Shown piece by piece: positions 11,398 through 22,543 of a stretch of DNA of 64,000 nt. Origin of the DNA: Synchiropus splendidus (Eukaryota > Chordata > Actinopteri > Syngnathiformes > Callionymidae). Where the stretch lies: contig NC_071336.1 of NCBI RefSeq assembly GCF_027744825.2, positions 15,651,501-15,715,500 of the forward strand. Direction: 5' to 3'. Position 1 is the stretch's first letter; each line of letters begins with the position of its first letter. The notes beneath the pieces were generated by a model. That model saw only the letters and a list, made by a program, of their open reading frames with translations, did not search any database and was not told the origin of the DNA. The position numbers and the translations under genes are program-made.

Positions 11398-11702
11398 ATG
11401 AGGATCTCAACTGTCTTTCTGGTTGTTGCTCTTTTGGTCTTCGCCTGTGAAGCGAAGGCTTTAAATGATATTGATCACCTTAATGATATCGGCAGTGCAG
11501 GTAAGTGACTGACACACAACAGTGCGCACACACATGGATCTCACACGTCGAAATGTTCCATACTTGACTCGTGATTTGACGTCAAATGTTCATCTCAAAA
11601 TCACTGTTTCCAGGTTATTATTATGCAGCAAAAGGAAATCTAGCCGCAGACCCACTGTCTAATGGACTCTGTTTAGACAAATCTCTCATTTCTGATGACT
11701 GA
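11398..11702 (+). CDS. Small secreted peptide, cluster copy 4 (type A)
   Basis: The signal exon is 11398-11500 and the second coding exon 11614-11702. The 63-residue product is identical in prediction to copies 1 and 2. Phase-1 intron, intact donor and acceptor, and AATAAA at 11932-11937. The intron has CATCTCAAAATCACTG before the acceptor, the form found in the type B copies, in place of the CCTCGATAAATCACTG seen in copy 3. This suggests gene conversion between cluster members. Homology with the left arm ends shortly after the polyadenylation site, near 11970. Confidence 0.72.
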
Positions 11703-11969
11703 ATCTCAACAAATAAGGTAACACAACCCCATCAAGAACAAAACAAGAACAGAAGGAAAGTGTGGTATAAAAGTCCAGAGGCTCAGTGGAAATGAACTGC
11801 TGTCTTTTTATCCTCAGACTCCAGTCAGGACCTGATCTTCACTGACTCTTCATCTGCAGCTGCTGTGCTCTACACCAAGATGGATTGGTCTTCCCTCATC
11901 ATAACCAGCTGTGCTTCTTTTTCACCTTCTCAATAAATCAGCATGAATCAAACGCTTCTTCTCACTCTG

Positions 11970-12690
11970 TTCCTGTGTGATTGGCCGTGGTGAAAAAGCT
12001 TTCTGGTGAATGTTTCCTCTAACCTTGGGTCAATGCCTGTTCCCAACATTGACAATCATGTTACATTTAGAACAGATAAAAAAGTGTGATTAATTTGTGA
12101 TTAAACATATTAATCGGCAGACAGCTCTACTGATGACTTCTTTTCACTTGATTTGATGACAACATTGTTGGATCTCACCCACTTTTGATGAATTGGATTG
12201 GATTGAACTCAGAAGCACATTTTTTGTTTAAGTAAAAGTAGTCTCACTGTTGCACCCGACTTCTCATTTAAATGTTGAATTTAATTGGGTTTTAATTGTT
12301 GTTGTTTTTTTTTTTTTAATTTTGAAATAAAGATTCAAACTGAGTGTTTAAATTGAAAATTGGAAACTAGAGGTAGAAATACGGTTCTGTTCAGTGAGGA
12401 TATGGAGGGAGTCTGAAGTCGTCCATGCGTGGACTGAACTGGACCGCCTCCCTGGACTCTGTGTTTGGTCTGGTGCTTGATCAGGTTTAATTGTGTTGGT
12501 CCGCTGTTTCAAAGACCCTCTTGTCCACACTGGTCATTTCTTGGTTGTCATTCATTGCCAGGACGGTTCCGGTGTCCAGTTCTGAGTTCAGACATGCAGT
12601 GGTATGTCATGTGTCAGGACTAGGCACAGTCAAACCAAGGTGAGATCCATGTAGTATGGAGAGTGAGCTGCTGTGGCTCCCATTTCATAA
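11970..12690. other. Gene-free gap between copy 4 and the second inverted repeat
   Basis: Ordinary AT-rich sequence with a T run near 12305-12318. I see no gene. The first part (gtgattggccgtggtgaaaa) matches the 3' flank of copy 6 (about 16676-16720). Confidence 0.4.
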
Positions 12691-12789
12691 CATGTCATAG
12701 GTCTGTGACCAGAATTGGTTTTAGAGACTTCAAATGAGCACAAAGAAGAGTGAAGGAGATCTTTGGAATAAACGTCTTGAGGCACAGTG

Positions 12790-12940
12790 GAAATGAACTT
12801 TTGTGTTTCTGTCCACCAGCCTGGATCTGATCTGCACCTCTGCAGCTGCTGTGATCAACAGTACATCTGAACAGTTTCCGCAAACATGACCATTTGTTCT
12901 TCACCTAAATCTTCTCAATAAATCAGCGTGAATCAAACAC
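12790..12940 (+). pseudogene. Orphan 3' terminal exon of the peptide family (relic a)
   Basis: Contains a pyrimidine tract and CCACCAG acceptor, then CTGGATCTGATCTGCACC, CTGCAGCTGCTGTG and a tail TTCTCAATAAATCAGC. This matches the layout of the cluster's 3' UTR exons, but no signal exon or coding exon is visible upstream. It is most likely a truncated gene copy. Confidence 0.5.
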
Positions 12941-13565
12941 TTCATCTCACTGTCTGTTCCTGAACTTTGCATTAAATGTACACAGCTGTCAATGGAACCC
13001 CTTCGCAAGTGTGAGGTTTTTGAATTGGCTGCAGTGAAAAAGCTTTCTGATAGTTGGGATACTGCTGATGAGGGCTGGGTGTGGTCCTGGAGTTACTGAA
13101 GAAGTGAGGGGTTATATTGTTGACAAGCACACAGTGTGTTTGTTCACCTTGAAAAGTAAGGAGACTTATTTTCTCTGACAAACAAATTCAATATTCATTC
13201 TGAACCAGGGCACCAAATTCAATATTTTCTAAGCAGTGTTCATGTCTACCACATCCATGACCTACAGCATGGTGTTTTCCATCGGCTCTAGTGCTACTCT
13301 GTCCGCATAGGGCCATAATAATGTCAACTTTCATTATGTGTTGTCCGCTTGTTTCAATGTTTCCACTTCATTTTAATATGTTTGATCTTACTTTTAAAAA
13401 ATGATCAAAAAAGAATAAAGATAACGTTTGTTCCCTGTTCTCTAGACTTCAAATATGGCAGCTCTACCTGCACACTCTTGTCAGTTGTGGTGATACAGCG
13501 ATGACACGTCACTCCTTTGCACAAACAGATAGAAATGATGACACAGCATGCATCATCCTGTGCTG

Positions 13566-13566
<1 letters not shown>

Positions 13567-13629
<63 letters not shown>

Positions 13630-13660
13630 GAGATAGAGAGATAGAGAGATAGATAGATAC
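13567..13660 (+). repeat. (GATA)n microsatellite
   Basis: About 90 bases of GATA units with a few GAGA interruptions, just downstream of copy 5. The reverse-complement array flanks copy 7 at the mirrored place. Confidence 0.95.
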
Positions 13661-14104
13661 TTTATTGATCTCCGAAGAGAAATTCCCAAAAACAAAAACA
13701 AAAAAAAGATAACGCCAAAGGCTTAGTATGAAGTTCAGGAACACAGTGGGCAGAAACGTTTTGATTCATGCTGATTTATTGAGAAGGTGAAGGTGAAGAA
13801 GGGCAGGTTGATATCAGGATGTAGCTCACAGCATCTGCCGAAGTGATGATCAGATCCTGTTTGGAGGGCAGAGGACAAAAAACAACTGTTCATTCACACT
13901 ATCAGGTTCAGCTCCCAAAACTGAGAGAGCTTCTGAAATACAAGTTAAAACAGCTTCATTTTTTTTTTCAATCCTGTCAAAACAAAGACCTGGATAACTG
14001 AGTTGTGGTCATCTTTCTTCTGTTGTATTTTGTCCAGAATTAGATTTTAATAGAGGCATATAATTGGAGATAGTACATTCTTACATGGAATCACTTGATG
14101 AGAT

Positions 14105-14406
14105 TCAGTCATGTTTCCAAAGAGCTCTGTCTGCCCAGAGTCCACCAGCCAGTTTGTCTGCAGCTAGATTTCCTTTTGCTGCAAGATAATCTGGAAACGG
14201 TGATTTTTCGATGAACATTTGACTTCAAATCACGAGTCAAGTATGGAACATTTCGACGTGTGAGATCCATGTGTGTGCGCACTGTTGTGTGTCAGTCACT
14301 TACCTGCACCGCCGATATCATAAAGGTGATCAATATCATTTAAAGCCTTCGCTTCACAGGCGAAGACCAAAAGAGCAACAACCAGAAAGACAGTTGAGAT
14401 CCTCAT
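14105..14406 (-). CDS. Small secreted peptide, cluster copy 5 (type B)
   Basis: The signal exon is 14304-14406 and the second coding exon 14105-14190; 62-residue product. The signal region is the same as type A and the mature start reads LNDIDHLYDIGGA. The second exon encodes a different sequence: DYLAAKGNLAADKLAGG then LWADRALWKHD. It has no Cys, has two Trp, and is less acidic than type A. Phase-1 intron, intact splice sites. TATA 14568-14575; reverse-strand polyadenylation signal 13775-13780. Divergent partner of copy 6. Function unknown; the second exon could form an amphipathic helix (inference). Confidence 0.72.
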
Positions 14407-14567
14407 TTTCTAAAAGAAGACATCAATGTTCCTGAGTTCATGAGTTGAAGCTGACTTGAGAGCAGAGACATTGAACTCACCTTCAGAGTCAGGTGGGAGA
14501 CAGACAGGTGGACGCTTGACTATCTTCTCTGATCAGAAGTCTTCTGACTGTCACTCTGATTCTCCCT

Positions 14568-14575
14568 CTTTATAT
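14568..14575 (-). promoter_or_regulatory. TATA box of peptide copy 5
   Basis: ATATAAAG on the reverse strand at the conserved distance from the 5' UTR exon. Confidence 0.6.
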
Positions 14576-15934
14576 TCACGTCTCTCTTCCCTCAAATGCC
14601 TGAACGTATGAAAACATGTCAATGTTTGTGCTCATTCTACAACCTGAAGGTGATGAAGAGAGCCAGGTTAAAATCAAATTTCCTGCTATTCTAATAGCAG
14701 CTTCATCACATCTTCCTGTTTTCAGTGGAAACCATTCAAGCAAACATCTGCCTCAGGTTTCATTCTTTATCTTCGCCTTCTGCTGACACTATGTTCTTGG
14801 TGTCCACTCAGTCCTGAGAGGTGACTTTAGCTGATGAAGAGGTGAAAACTATCTATCCACAATGAGTTACTATTTGTGACTTGTTAAAAAATGTCGTGAT
14901 AAGAACCCTGGAAATTCTGGTATAACATGACTCAGACCAACTTTCAGGGAAGTTTTAACTAATTTTATTTTCTTCTTTTACTCCCGTCACAGGTTGCTGA
15001 AATCTCGTCAGTTGTACGATACAAACTTTTTATTATTAAAAGAAATTTGTAAAGATGCTTCTAAACTCTCCATCTGGTCCAGAATCTGTGCCCTGGTTTC
15101 TATCTGCCTGGAAACATCTCAGTAAATACAGTGACAAAAAAAACAAAAAAAGAGTTCCAGATCCCCAGGACGTTGAGCCCTAATGGCCCTTTTCCAACGT
15201 TCCATGGGGTTGGACCTCACTCATACTGCTATCCATGAGGCTTTACTGGAGCTGAGGCAAGTACACTGCTACTGATTTTAATAGCTACTTCTGACAGGTT
15301 CTTCAGGGCAGACGGATGCAGTCTGTGACATCATTACATGCGCATGTTGCATTGGGCCAAAGACACACGGCCAGAGACAAATTGAAAGCTCTTCTTGATA
15401 AGAGATGAAATAGTTTTCACCTCTTTAAGTCAACTAAAGTAGCTGCACAAGGCAAAGTATATGAATGAAACCTTCTAATCTACTGCAACGTTTCACAAGA
15501 AACAAGAAACAATCACTGATGGTTCCACACAGTTATTTCTGAGAACCAGTATCTCATTAGTAAAAACTTCCCTGAAAGTTTTTCTGAGTCACGTTACACC
15601 TGAATGTCCAGGGTTCTCATCATGACACTTTTGCACAAATGGTAGGAGATAGTAGATCGTTTTCACCTCTTCAAGTCAACTAAAGTCATCTCTCATGACT
15701 GAGTGGACACCAAGAACATAGTGTCAGCAGAAGGTGAAGATAAAGAATGAAACCTGAGGCAGATGTTTGCTTGAATGGTTTCCACTGAAAACAGGAAGAT
15801 GTGATGAAGCTGCTATTAGAATAGCAGGAAATTTGATTTTAACCTGGCTCTCTTCATCACCTTCAGGTTGTAGAATGAGCACAAACATTGACATGTTTTC
15901 ATACGTTCAGGCATTTGAGGGAAGAGAGTCGTGA
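14576..15934. promoter_or_regulatory. Bidirectional spacer between copies 5 and 6
   Basis: A 1.36 kb non-coding spacer with inverted promoter-proximal blocks at both ends, as in D2 but without the MITE-like element. Each end carries the block taaaatcaaatttcctgcta (or its complement) that is specific to the type B copies and is also upstream of copy 7. Confidence 0.5.
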
Positions 15935-15942
15935 ATATAAAG
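15935..15942 (+). promoter_or_regulatory. TATA box of peptide copy 6
   Basis: ATATAAAG upstream of the copy 6 5' UTR exon, which ends near 16028 with donor GTGAGT. Confidence 0.6.
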
Positions 15943-16103
15943 AGGGAGAATCAGAGTGACAGTCAGAAGACTTCTGATCAGAGAAGATAGTCAAGCGTCT
16001 ACCTGTCTGTCTCCCACCTGACTCTGAAGGTGAGTTCAATGTCTCTGCTCTCAAGTCAGCTTCAACTCATGAACTCAGGAACATTGATGTCTTCTTTTAG
16101 AAA

Positions 16104-16402
16104 ATGAGGATCTCAACTGTCTTTCTGGTTGTTGCTCTTTTGGTCTTCGCCTGTGAAGCGAAGGCTTTAAATGATATTGATCACCTTAATGACGACGGTG
16201 CAGGTAAGTGACTGACACACAACAGTGCGCACACACATGGATCTCACACGTCGAAATGTTCCATACTTGACTCGTGATTTGAAGTCAAATGTTCATCTCA
16301 AAATCACCGTTTCCAGATTATCTTGCAGCAAATGGAAATCTAGCTGCAGACAAACTGGCTGTTGGACTCTGGGCAGACAAAGCTCTTTGGAAACATGACT
16401 GA
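16104..16402 (+). CDS. Small secreted peptide, cluster copy 6 (type B)
   Basis: The signal exon is 16104-16203 and the second coding exon 16317-16402; 61-residue product. The signal exon is 3 bases shorter than in other copies (LNDDGA instead of LNDIGGA), so the frame is kept. The second exon reads DYLAANGNLAADKLAVG then LWADKALWKHD. AATAAA at 16632-16637. Its 3' UTR exon resembles type A genes, whereas that of copy 7 does not, so coding and UTR parts have been reshuffled between copies. Function unknown. Confidence 0.72.
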
Positions 16403-16749
16403 ATCTCAACAAATCAGGTAACACAACCCCATCAAGAACAAAACAAGAACAGAAGGAAAGTGTGGTATAAAAGTCCAGAGGCTCAGTGGAAATGAACTGC
16501 TGTCTTTTTATCCTCAGACTCCAGTCAGGACCTGATCTTCACTGACTCTTCATCTGCAGCTGCTGTGCTCTACACCAAGATGGATTGGTCTTCCCTCATC
16601 ATAACCAGCTGTGCTTCTTCTTCACCTTCTCAATAAATCAGCATGAATCAAACGCTTCCTCTCACTCTGTTCCTGTGTGATTGGCCGTGGTGAAAAAGCT
16701 TTCTGGTGAATAGTTCCTCTAACCTTGGGTCAATGCCTGTTCCCAACCA

Positions 16750-17110
16750 GCTGTCAAAGATCAAAATACAATACAATCCTTAGATTATGTCTTAAAAGTT
16801 GCTACTGGCTGAGATCAAGTTGTGGTTCTGCTTTCTTCAATGATCCTGGTTTGCCAAGGTTTGAAACTAATGTGCTTCTTTCTTGGTTGTGTGGGGGCGG
16901 CCTATTGCTGTCACTTAAAACTGCACTGTTTCTAGGCCCGTGATGTGAGTTTCTAAATTGACTTGGCAGGAATGGCATGATGAATAGAAGGTGTGGCATG
17001 AGTAAGCCAACGTGTCATTTGCGTGATTCTCATTGCGTGAGGGTTGGCTATCACATGGACCTTGTGTGTGGTCTGACTTCAATTCCACGCTTGAGACCAA
17101 AATAAACATG
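16750..17110. repeat. Diverged copy of the 5131-5330 repeat
   Basis: Shares words such as ctaggcccgtgatgtgagtt and gtgtggcatgagt with the right palindrome arm near 8650-8740. It marks the 3' edge of copy 6 as in copies 2 and 3. No gene supported. Confidence 0.5.
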
Positions 17111-17219
17111 TTTCAAGTGATTCAAGCCATCAACAGCATAACGTAATGGCATGTTGTTACATGAGGCCGCTCTTGACTTAGGAACGTCATCATCACAAAA
17201 GTGCAATGAACCATTTCTG

Positions 17220-17650
17220 TGTCACTCTGAGATCTCGAGCTACATCCTCGAATGGCATTTGACATATCAGCTACAACAGTCGACGAAAATGAAAACACAA
17301 ACATCATTGCACTGAAGAGAGAGAGGTTTCAGAGAGGTTTTGACAGACCGCCACCAACAGTAGAGGCAGACATCCAAGATGCTGTACGTGATCTTGACAC
17401 CAACACTGGTCCCCCATGGAGGGAAGAAATTGTATGTGCCACTGGATCACGAAAAAGTTGAAAAGCACCCGGACCTGACAACTTACATGCTGAACAGTTC
17501 AAAGCTGATCCACAGCAGAGCTCCTCCAGCCTCTTTACCCTGAAATGTGGGAAGGGAAAGAGCTGCCTGATGACTGGACAGAAGGTGTCATAGTGAAGAT
17601 TCTCAAGAAAGGTGCACTTGTGGAATCACCCTTCTCTCTGTACCAAGCAA
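17220..17650 (+). mobile_element. Degenerate LINE (non-LTR retrotransposon) fragment
   Basis: A plus-strand frame from about 17252 reads NTNIIALKRERFQRGF, PPPTVEADIQDAV, then after a stop KAPGPDNL, a motif typical of the start of the LINE reverse transcriptase domain. Further pieces (PDDWTEG-like) continue in shifted frames. Several stops and frameshifts make it dead. Clade not assigned. Confidence 0.7.
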
Positions 17651-18590
17651 AACCTTGTGAAGATTATCATCCAGAGGACCAGGATAGCATGGACACCATC
17701 ATTATGAGGAGGTGATGGAGGTGGAGGGGGCGAAGGGAGGAAGCGAGGACTACCCATGAACACCTGGCAGTAGACAGTGGAGAGGGAGCAGAAGACCCTA
17801 GGTCTCACTCGGTGTACTGTGCAAAGCCCAGAAGAGACAGGAGTGCAGCTCTTTCGTTTCTGCTCGGAGAGAATCACCTGAGCAGGTGCTGTTTATTCAA
17901 ACTTTTCAGTCTAAAATCTCTTGTAGATAGAAGTGTGTGGAGTGATTGCCCAAGGTGACACTGGGGCGTCTTGAGCCCATTTGGTGCAGTTTTGTTACTT
18001 CCCAGATCTGGAGTCTTTGGCTCTTCCTCCACGTTTGAAATGACCAACAATCACAAACCAATGAATTTTCCGAAGGGGTCGTGATAATGACGGTGGCAGG
18101 TAATAACACAGAAGGTTTGCATCAGGATCAAATTTTCACAGACAAACTTCACGAACGGTGCAGGGAGCTGGCGACAGTGTAGTAAACACACATCTATTAG
18201 CGCACCATGCGTTGCATTTCTGAAAGATAAATAAATACGTACAGAAAAAGCAGGATCATTGTGACCATTTTACACAATTCCTTATTTCCTTGTTGTGAAA
18301 ATAGAGATGAAGCGAACGTGTGCGTTGTCTCAGCTTTGAATGATGCCAGTCACAGTATTTAAAGGGGCGCAGACAGTTTGTTGCTGCATTCAATTCCTAA
18401 CCAATCATTGTGTCATTCTCAGTTGCGATGGCCCTGAGAATAACCAAGTCTTCTTACTTTTCTAGATCCACAAAGAGGCTGTTGAACTTGTCATCATCTC
18501 AGCAACAACCTAACCCCTCGCTTTTTTTTCTGCTGCAGCCAATTCAAACATCTTGCACAAGAGAAGTGGTTCCTTTGATAGTTGCAAAGG
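17650..18590. other. Gene-free stretch
   Basis: No supported gene. Around 18500-18590 the sequence (cctcgctttttttctgctgc then agccaattcaaacatcttgc) is a diverged relative of 13000-13110 and 21770-21900, so it belongs to the 3' flank of an old peptide-gene copy. Confidence 0.4.
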
Positions 18591-18599
18591 TTTAATGTT

Positions 18600-18770
18600 A
18601 AGTTCAGGAACAGACTGTGAGAGGAAGTGTTTGATTCATGCAGCTTTATTGAGAAGGTGAAGGGAGGAACAACTGGTTATGTTTGCAGAAGACCAATCCA
18701 ACATGATGGAGATCACAGGAGCTGCAGAGGTGAAGATCAGATCCTGAGATCCTGAGGTCTGAGGATGAAA
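18600..18770 (-). pseudogene. Orphan 3' terminal exon of the peptide family (relic b)
   Basis: The minus strand has a diverged GATCTTCACCTCTGCAGCTC exon core followed by TTCTCAATAAAGCTGCATG (polyadenylation signal about 18646-18651). No matching coding exons are visible upstream. Confidence 0.4.
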
Positions 18771-19169
18771 CACTGAGTTAATTTTCACTGGGCCTCAGGA
18801 CATTTGATCCAAAGGTCCATCATTGTGCTATGATTATTTGGAGTTTTTATGAAACAAAGTAGAAACACTTTTAATCATGAGGTTTGCTACTGAGATCCAG
18901 GCCTCTCAGTACAAAGACCTGGATGATGGTGAACTTACACCATTTACAAAACTCTTCAGGAAAGCTGTGGTCATGTGTTGTATTTGGGTCTGAGATGATC
19001 GTACAGTACATTTCTGAGGTTGAGGTTGAGGTTGATAAATGCAATATATCACAGGAGACAGAAAACATTCTTACATGGAATCACCTAGAACATAAGGTGA
19101 AGATAACTTCATGAGTTACGAGAAATGAGCACAAAGAGGAGTGAAGGAGATCTTTGGAATAAACGTCTT

Positions 19170-19350
19170 GAGGCACAGTGGAAATGAACTTTTGTGTTTC
19201 TGTCCACCAGCCTGGATCTGATCTGCACCTCTGCAGCTGCTGTGATCAACAGTACATCTGGATAGTTTCCGCAAACATGACCATTTGTTCTTCACCTAAA
19301 TCTTCTCAATAAATCAGCGTGAATAAAACACTTCATCTCACTGTCTGTTC
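19170..19350 (+). pseudogene. Orphan 3' terminal exon of the peptide family (relic c)
   Basis: Near-identical to relic a at 12790-12940: CCACCAG acceptor, CTGGATCTGATCTGCACC core and TTCTCAATAAATCAGC end. The flanking 19130-19780 is a direct repeat of 12740-13395. Confidence 0.5.
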
Positions 19351-20223
19351 CTGAACTTTGCATTAAATGTACACAGCTGTCAATGGAACCCCTTCGCAAG
19401 TGTGAGGTTTTTGAATTGGCTGCAGTGAAAAAGCTTTCTGATAGTTGGGATACTGCTGATGAGGGCTGGTTGTGGTCCTGGAGTTACTGAAGAAGTGAGG
19501 GGTTATATTGTTGACAAGCACAGCAGTGTGTTTGTTCACCTTGAAAAGTAAGGAGACTTATTTTCTCTGACAAACAAATTCAATATTCATTCTGAACCAG
19601 GCCACCAAATTCAATATTTTCTAAGCAGTGTTCATTTCTACCACATCCATGACCTACAGCATGGTGTTTTCCATCGGCTCTAGTGCTACTCTGTCCGCAT
19701 AGGGCCATAATAATGTCAACTTTCATTATGTGTTGTCCGCTTGTTTCAATGTTTCCACTTCATTTTAATATGTTTGATCTTACTAAACAAGAAACAATCA
19801 CTTATGGTTCCACACAGTTATTTCTGAGAACCAGTATCTCATTAGTAAAAACTTCCCTGAAGGTTTTTCTGAGTCACGTTACACCTGAATGTCCAGGGTT
19901 CTCATCATGACACTTTTGCACAAATGGTAGGAGATAGTAGATAGATAGTTTTCACCTCTTCAAGTCAACTAAAGTCATCTCTCATGACTGAGTGGACACC
20001 AAGAACATAGTGTCAGCAGACGGCGAAGATAAAGAATGAAACCTGAGGCAGATGTGTGCTTGAATAGTTTCCACTGAAAACAGGAAGATGTGATGAAGCT
20101 GTTATTAGAATAGCAGGAAATTTGATTTTAACCTGGCTCTCTTCATCACCTTCAGGTTGTAGAATGAGCACAAACATTGACATGTTTTCATACGTTCAGG
20201 CATCTGAGGGAAGAGAGACGTGA

Positions 20224-20231
20224 ATATAAAG
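20224..20231 (+). promoter_or_regulatory. TATA box of peptide copy 7
   Basis: ATATAAAG upstream of the copy 7 5' UTR exon. Confidence 0.6.
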
Positions 20232-20392
20232 AGGGAGAATCAGAGTGACAGTCAGAAGACTTCTGATCAGAGAAGATAGTCAAGCGTCCACCTGTCTGTC
20301 TCCCACCTGACTCTGAAGGTGAGTTCAATGTCTCTGTTCTCAAGTCAGCTTCAACTCATGAACTCAGGAACATTGATGTCTTCTTTTAGAAA

Positions 20393-20694
20393 ATGAGGAT
20401 CTCAACTGTCTTTCTGGTTGTTGCTCTTTTGGTCATCGCCTGTGAAGCGAAGGCTTTAAATGATATTGACCACCTTAATGATATCGGCGGTGCAGGTAAG
20501 TGACTGACACACAACAGTGCGCACACACATGGATCTCACACGTCGAAATGTTCCATACTTGACTTGTGATTTGAAGTCAAATGTTCATCTCAAAATCACC
20601 GTTTCCAGATTATCTTGCAGCAAAAGGAAATCTAGCTGCAAACAAACTGGCTGGTGGACTCTGGGCAGACAGAGCTCTTTGGAAACATGACTGA
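20393..20694 (+). CDS. Small secreted peptide, cluster copy 7 (type B)
   Basis: The signal exon is 20393-20495 and the second coding exon 20609-20694; 62-residue product. The signal region reads VIACEAKA and the mature start LNDIDHLNDIGGA. The second exon reads DYLAAKGNLAANKLAGG then LWADRALWKHD. Phase-1 intron intact. The 3' UTR continues past a GTAAGA donor (about 20725) to an exon starting GATCTGATCATCACTTC near 20942, with AATAAA at 21018-21023. This layout mirrors copy 5, its inverted-repeat partner. Function unknown. Confidence 0.72.
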
Positions 20695-21137
20695 ATCTCA
20701 TCAAGTGATTCCATGTAAGAATGTACTATCTCCAATTATATGCCTCTATTAAAATCTAATTCTGGACAAAATACAACAGAAGAAAGATGACCACAACTCA
20801 GTTATCCAGGTCTTTGTTTTGACAGGATTGAAAAAAAATGAAGCTGTTTTAACTTGTATTTCAGAAGCTCTCTCAGTTTTGGGAGCTGAACCTGATAGTG
20901 TGAATGAACAGTTGTTTTTTTGTCCTCTGCCCTCCAAACAGGATCTGATCATCACTTCGGCAGATGCTGTGAGCTACATCCTGATATCAACCTGCCCTTC
21001 TTCACCTTCACCTTCTCAATAAATCAGCATGAATCAAAACGTTTCTGCCCACTGTGTTCCTGAACTTCATACTAAGCCTTTGGCGTTATCTTTATTTTGT
21101 TTTTGTTTTTGGGAATTTCTCTTCGGAGATCAATAAA

Positions 21138-21320
<183 letters not shown>

Positions 21321-21929
21321 CAGCACAGGATGATGCATGCTGTGACATCATTTCTATCTGTTTGTGCAAAGGAGTGACGTGTCATCGCTGTATCACCACA
21401 ACTGACAAGAGTGTGCAGGTAGAGCTGCCATATTTGAAGTCTAGAGAACAGGGAACAAACGTTATCTTTATTCTTTTTTTTATCATTTTTTAAAAGTAAG
21501 ATCAAACATATTAAAATGAAGTGGAAACATTGAAACAAGCGGACAACACATAATGAAAGTTGACATTATTATGGCCCTATGCGGACAGAGTAGCACTAGA
21601 GCCGATGGAAAACACCATGCTGTAGGTCATGGATGTGGTAGAAATGAACACTGCTTAGAAAATATTGAATTTGGTGCCCTGGTTCAGAATGCATATTGAA
21701 TTTGTTTGTCAGAGAAAATAAGTCTCCTTACTTTTCAAGGTGAACAAACACACTGCTGTGCTTGTCAACAATATAACCCCTCACTTCTTCAGTAACTCCA
21801 GGACCACAACCAGCCCTCATCAGCAGTATCCCAACTATCAGAAAGCTTTTTCACTGCAGCCAATTCAAAAACCTCACACTTGCGAAGGGGTTCCATTGAC
21901 AGCTGTGTACATTTAATGCAAAGTTCAGG

Positions 21930-22110
21930 AACAGACAGTGAGATGAAGGGTTTGATTCACGCTGATTTGTTGAGAAGATTTAGGTGAAGAACAAATGGTC
22001 ATGTTTGCGGAAACTATCCAGATGTACTGTTGATCACAGCAGCTGCAGAGGTGCAGATGAGATCCAGGCTGGTGGACAGAAACACAAAAGTTCATTTCCA
22101 TTGTCCCTCA
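21930..22110 (-). pseudogene. Orphan 3' terminal exon of the peptide family (relic d)
   Basis: Minus-strand counterpart of relics a and c (CTGGATCTCATCTGCACC core), but the polyadenylation hexamer has mutated to AACAAA at about 21967-21972. It marks the outer end of the second inverted repeat. Confidence 0.45.
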
Positions 22111-22543
22111 AGACTTTTATTCCGAATGATGTGTTATTGTTCCCACTTTCTTCCTCAACACATAATGCTGATCAACTGCTCCTAGCTGATCGACAATGGC
22201 TGTTCTGTGTATACTTAACAGAACGACTGATTTAAATCTCATTTTAATGTTGGTCTGCTGTGAATTGTTGTGCCAGGAGGAACCTCATCACAAGTGAGGT
22301 GTGGTGTGTCCTCTCACTCAACCTTCAGCTTCAACTTTTGCTCCCAAGCTTGCTCTGTCATCGGGGTGTATTTTCATTGTGTAAAATATATGGGTGCAGC
22401 TCTGAGTCACTTGGACTTGTCGGTTTATATCCTTATCGTATGTGAGCTTACTGTGAAACTTGACATGTCCGAGCATAAACTGTTTCCTCAGCATTTCTCT
22501 AAAATGGTAAGAACATTTTTTTCTGGGTCCTATCTTGGGAAAC

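Larger units (their letters stand above)
1790..11970. repeat. 10.2 kb palindrome holding peptide copies 1-4
   Basis: Left arm about 1790-6240 (copy 1, spacer D1, gypsy fragment, copy 2) is the reverse complement of right arm about 7545-11970 (copy 3, gypsy fragment, spacer D3, copy 4), around spacer D2. Matching features have coordinate sums near 13755-13785 (start codons 2357/11398 and 5977/7808, catalytic RT motif 4800/8985). Identity looks very high by eye, with scattered single-base differences and a few small indels. Confidence 0.88.

Noticed and set aside
13405..13744. Frames with long Leu-Ser-Ile-Tyr repeats at 13.4-13.7 and 21.05-21.38 kb
   Set aside because: Translation of the tetranucleotide microsatellite, not a protein.
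1790..21023. Identifying the peptide cluster as hepcidin, piscidin or beta-defensin
   Set aside because: No Cys-rich pattern (hepcidin, defensin), and neither the signal peptide nor the cationic helix of piscidins; the mature peptides are acidic.
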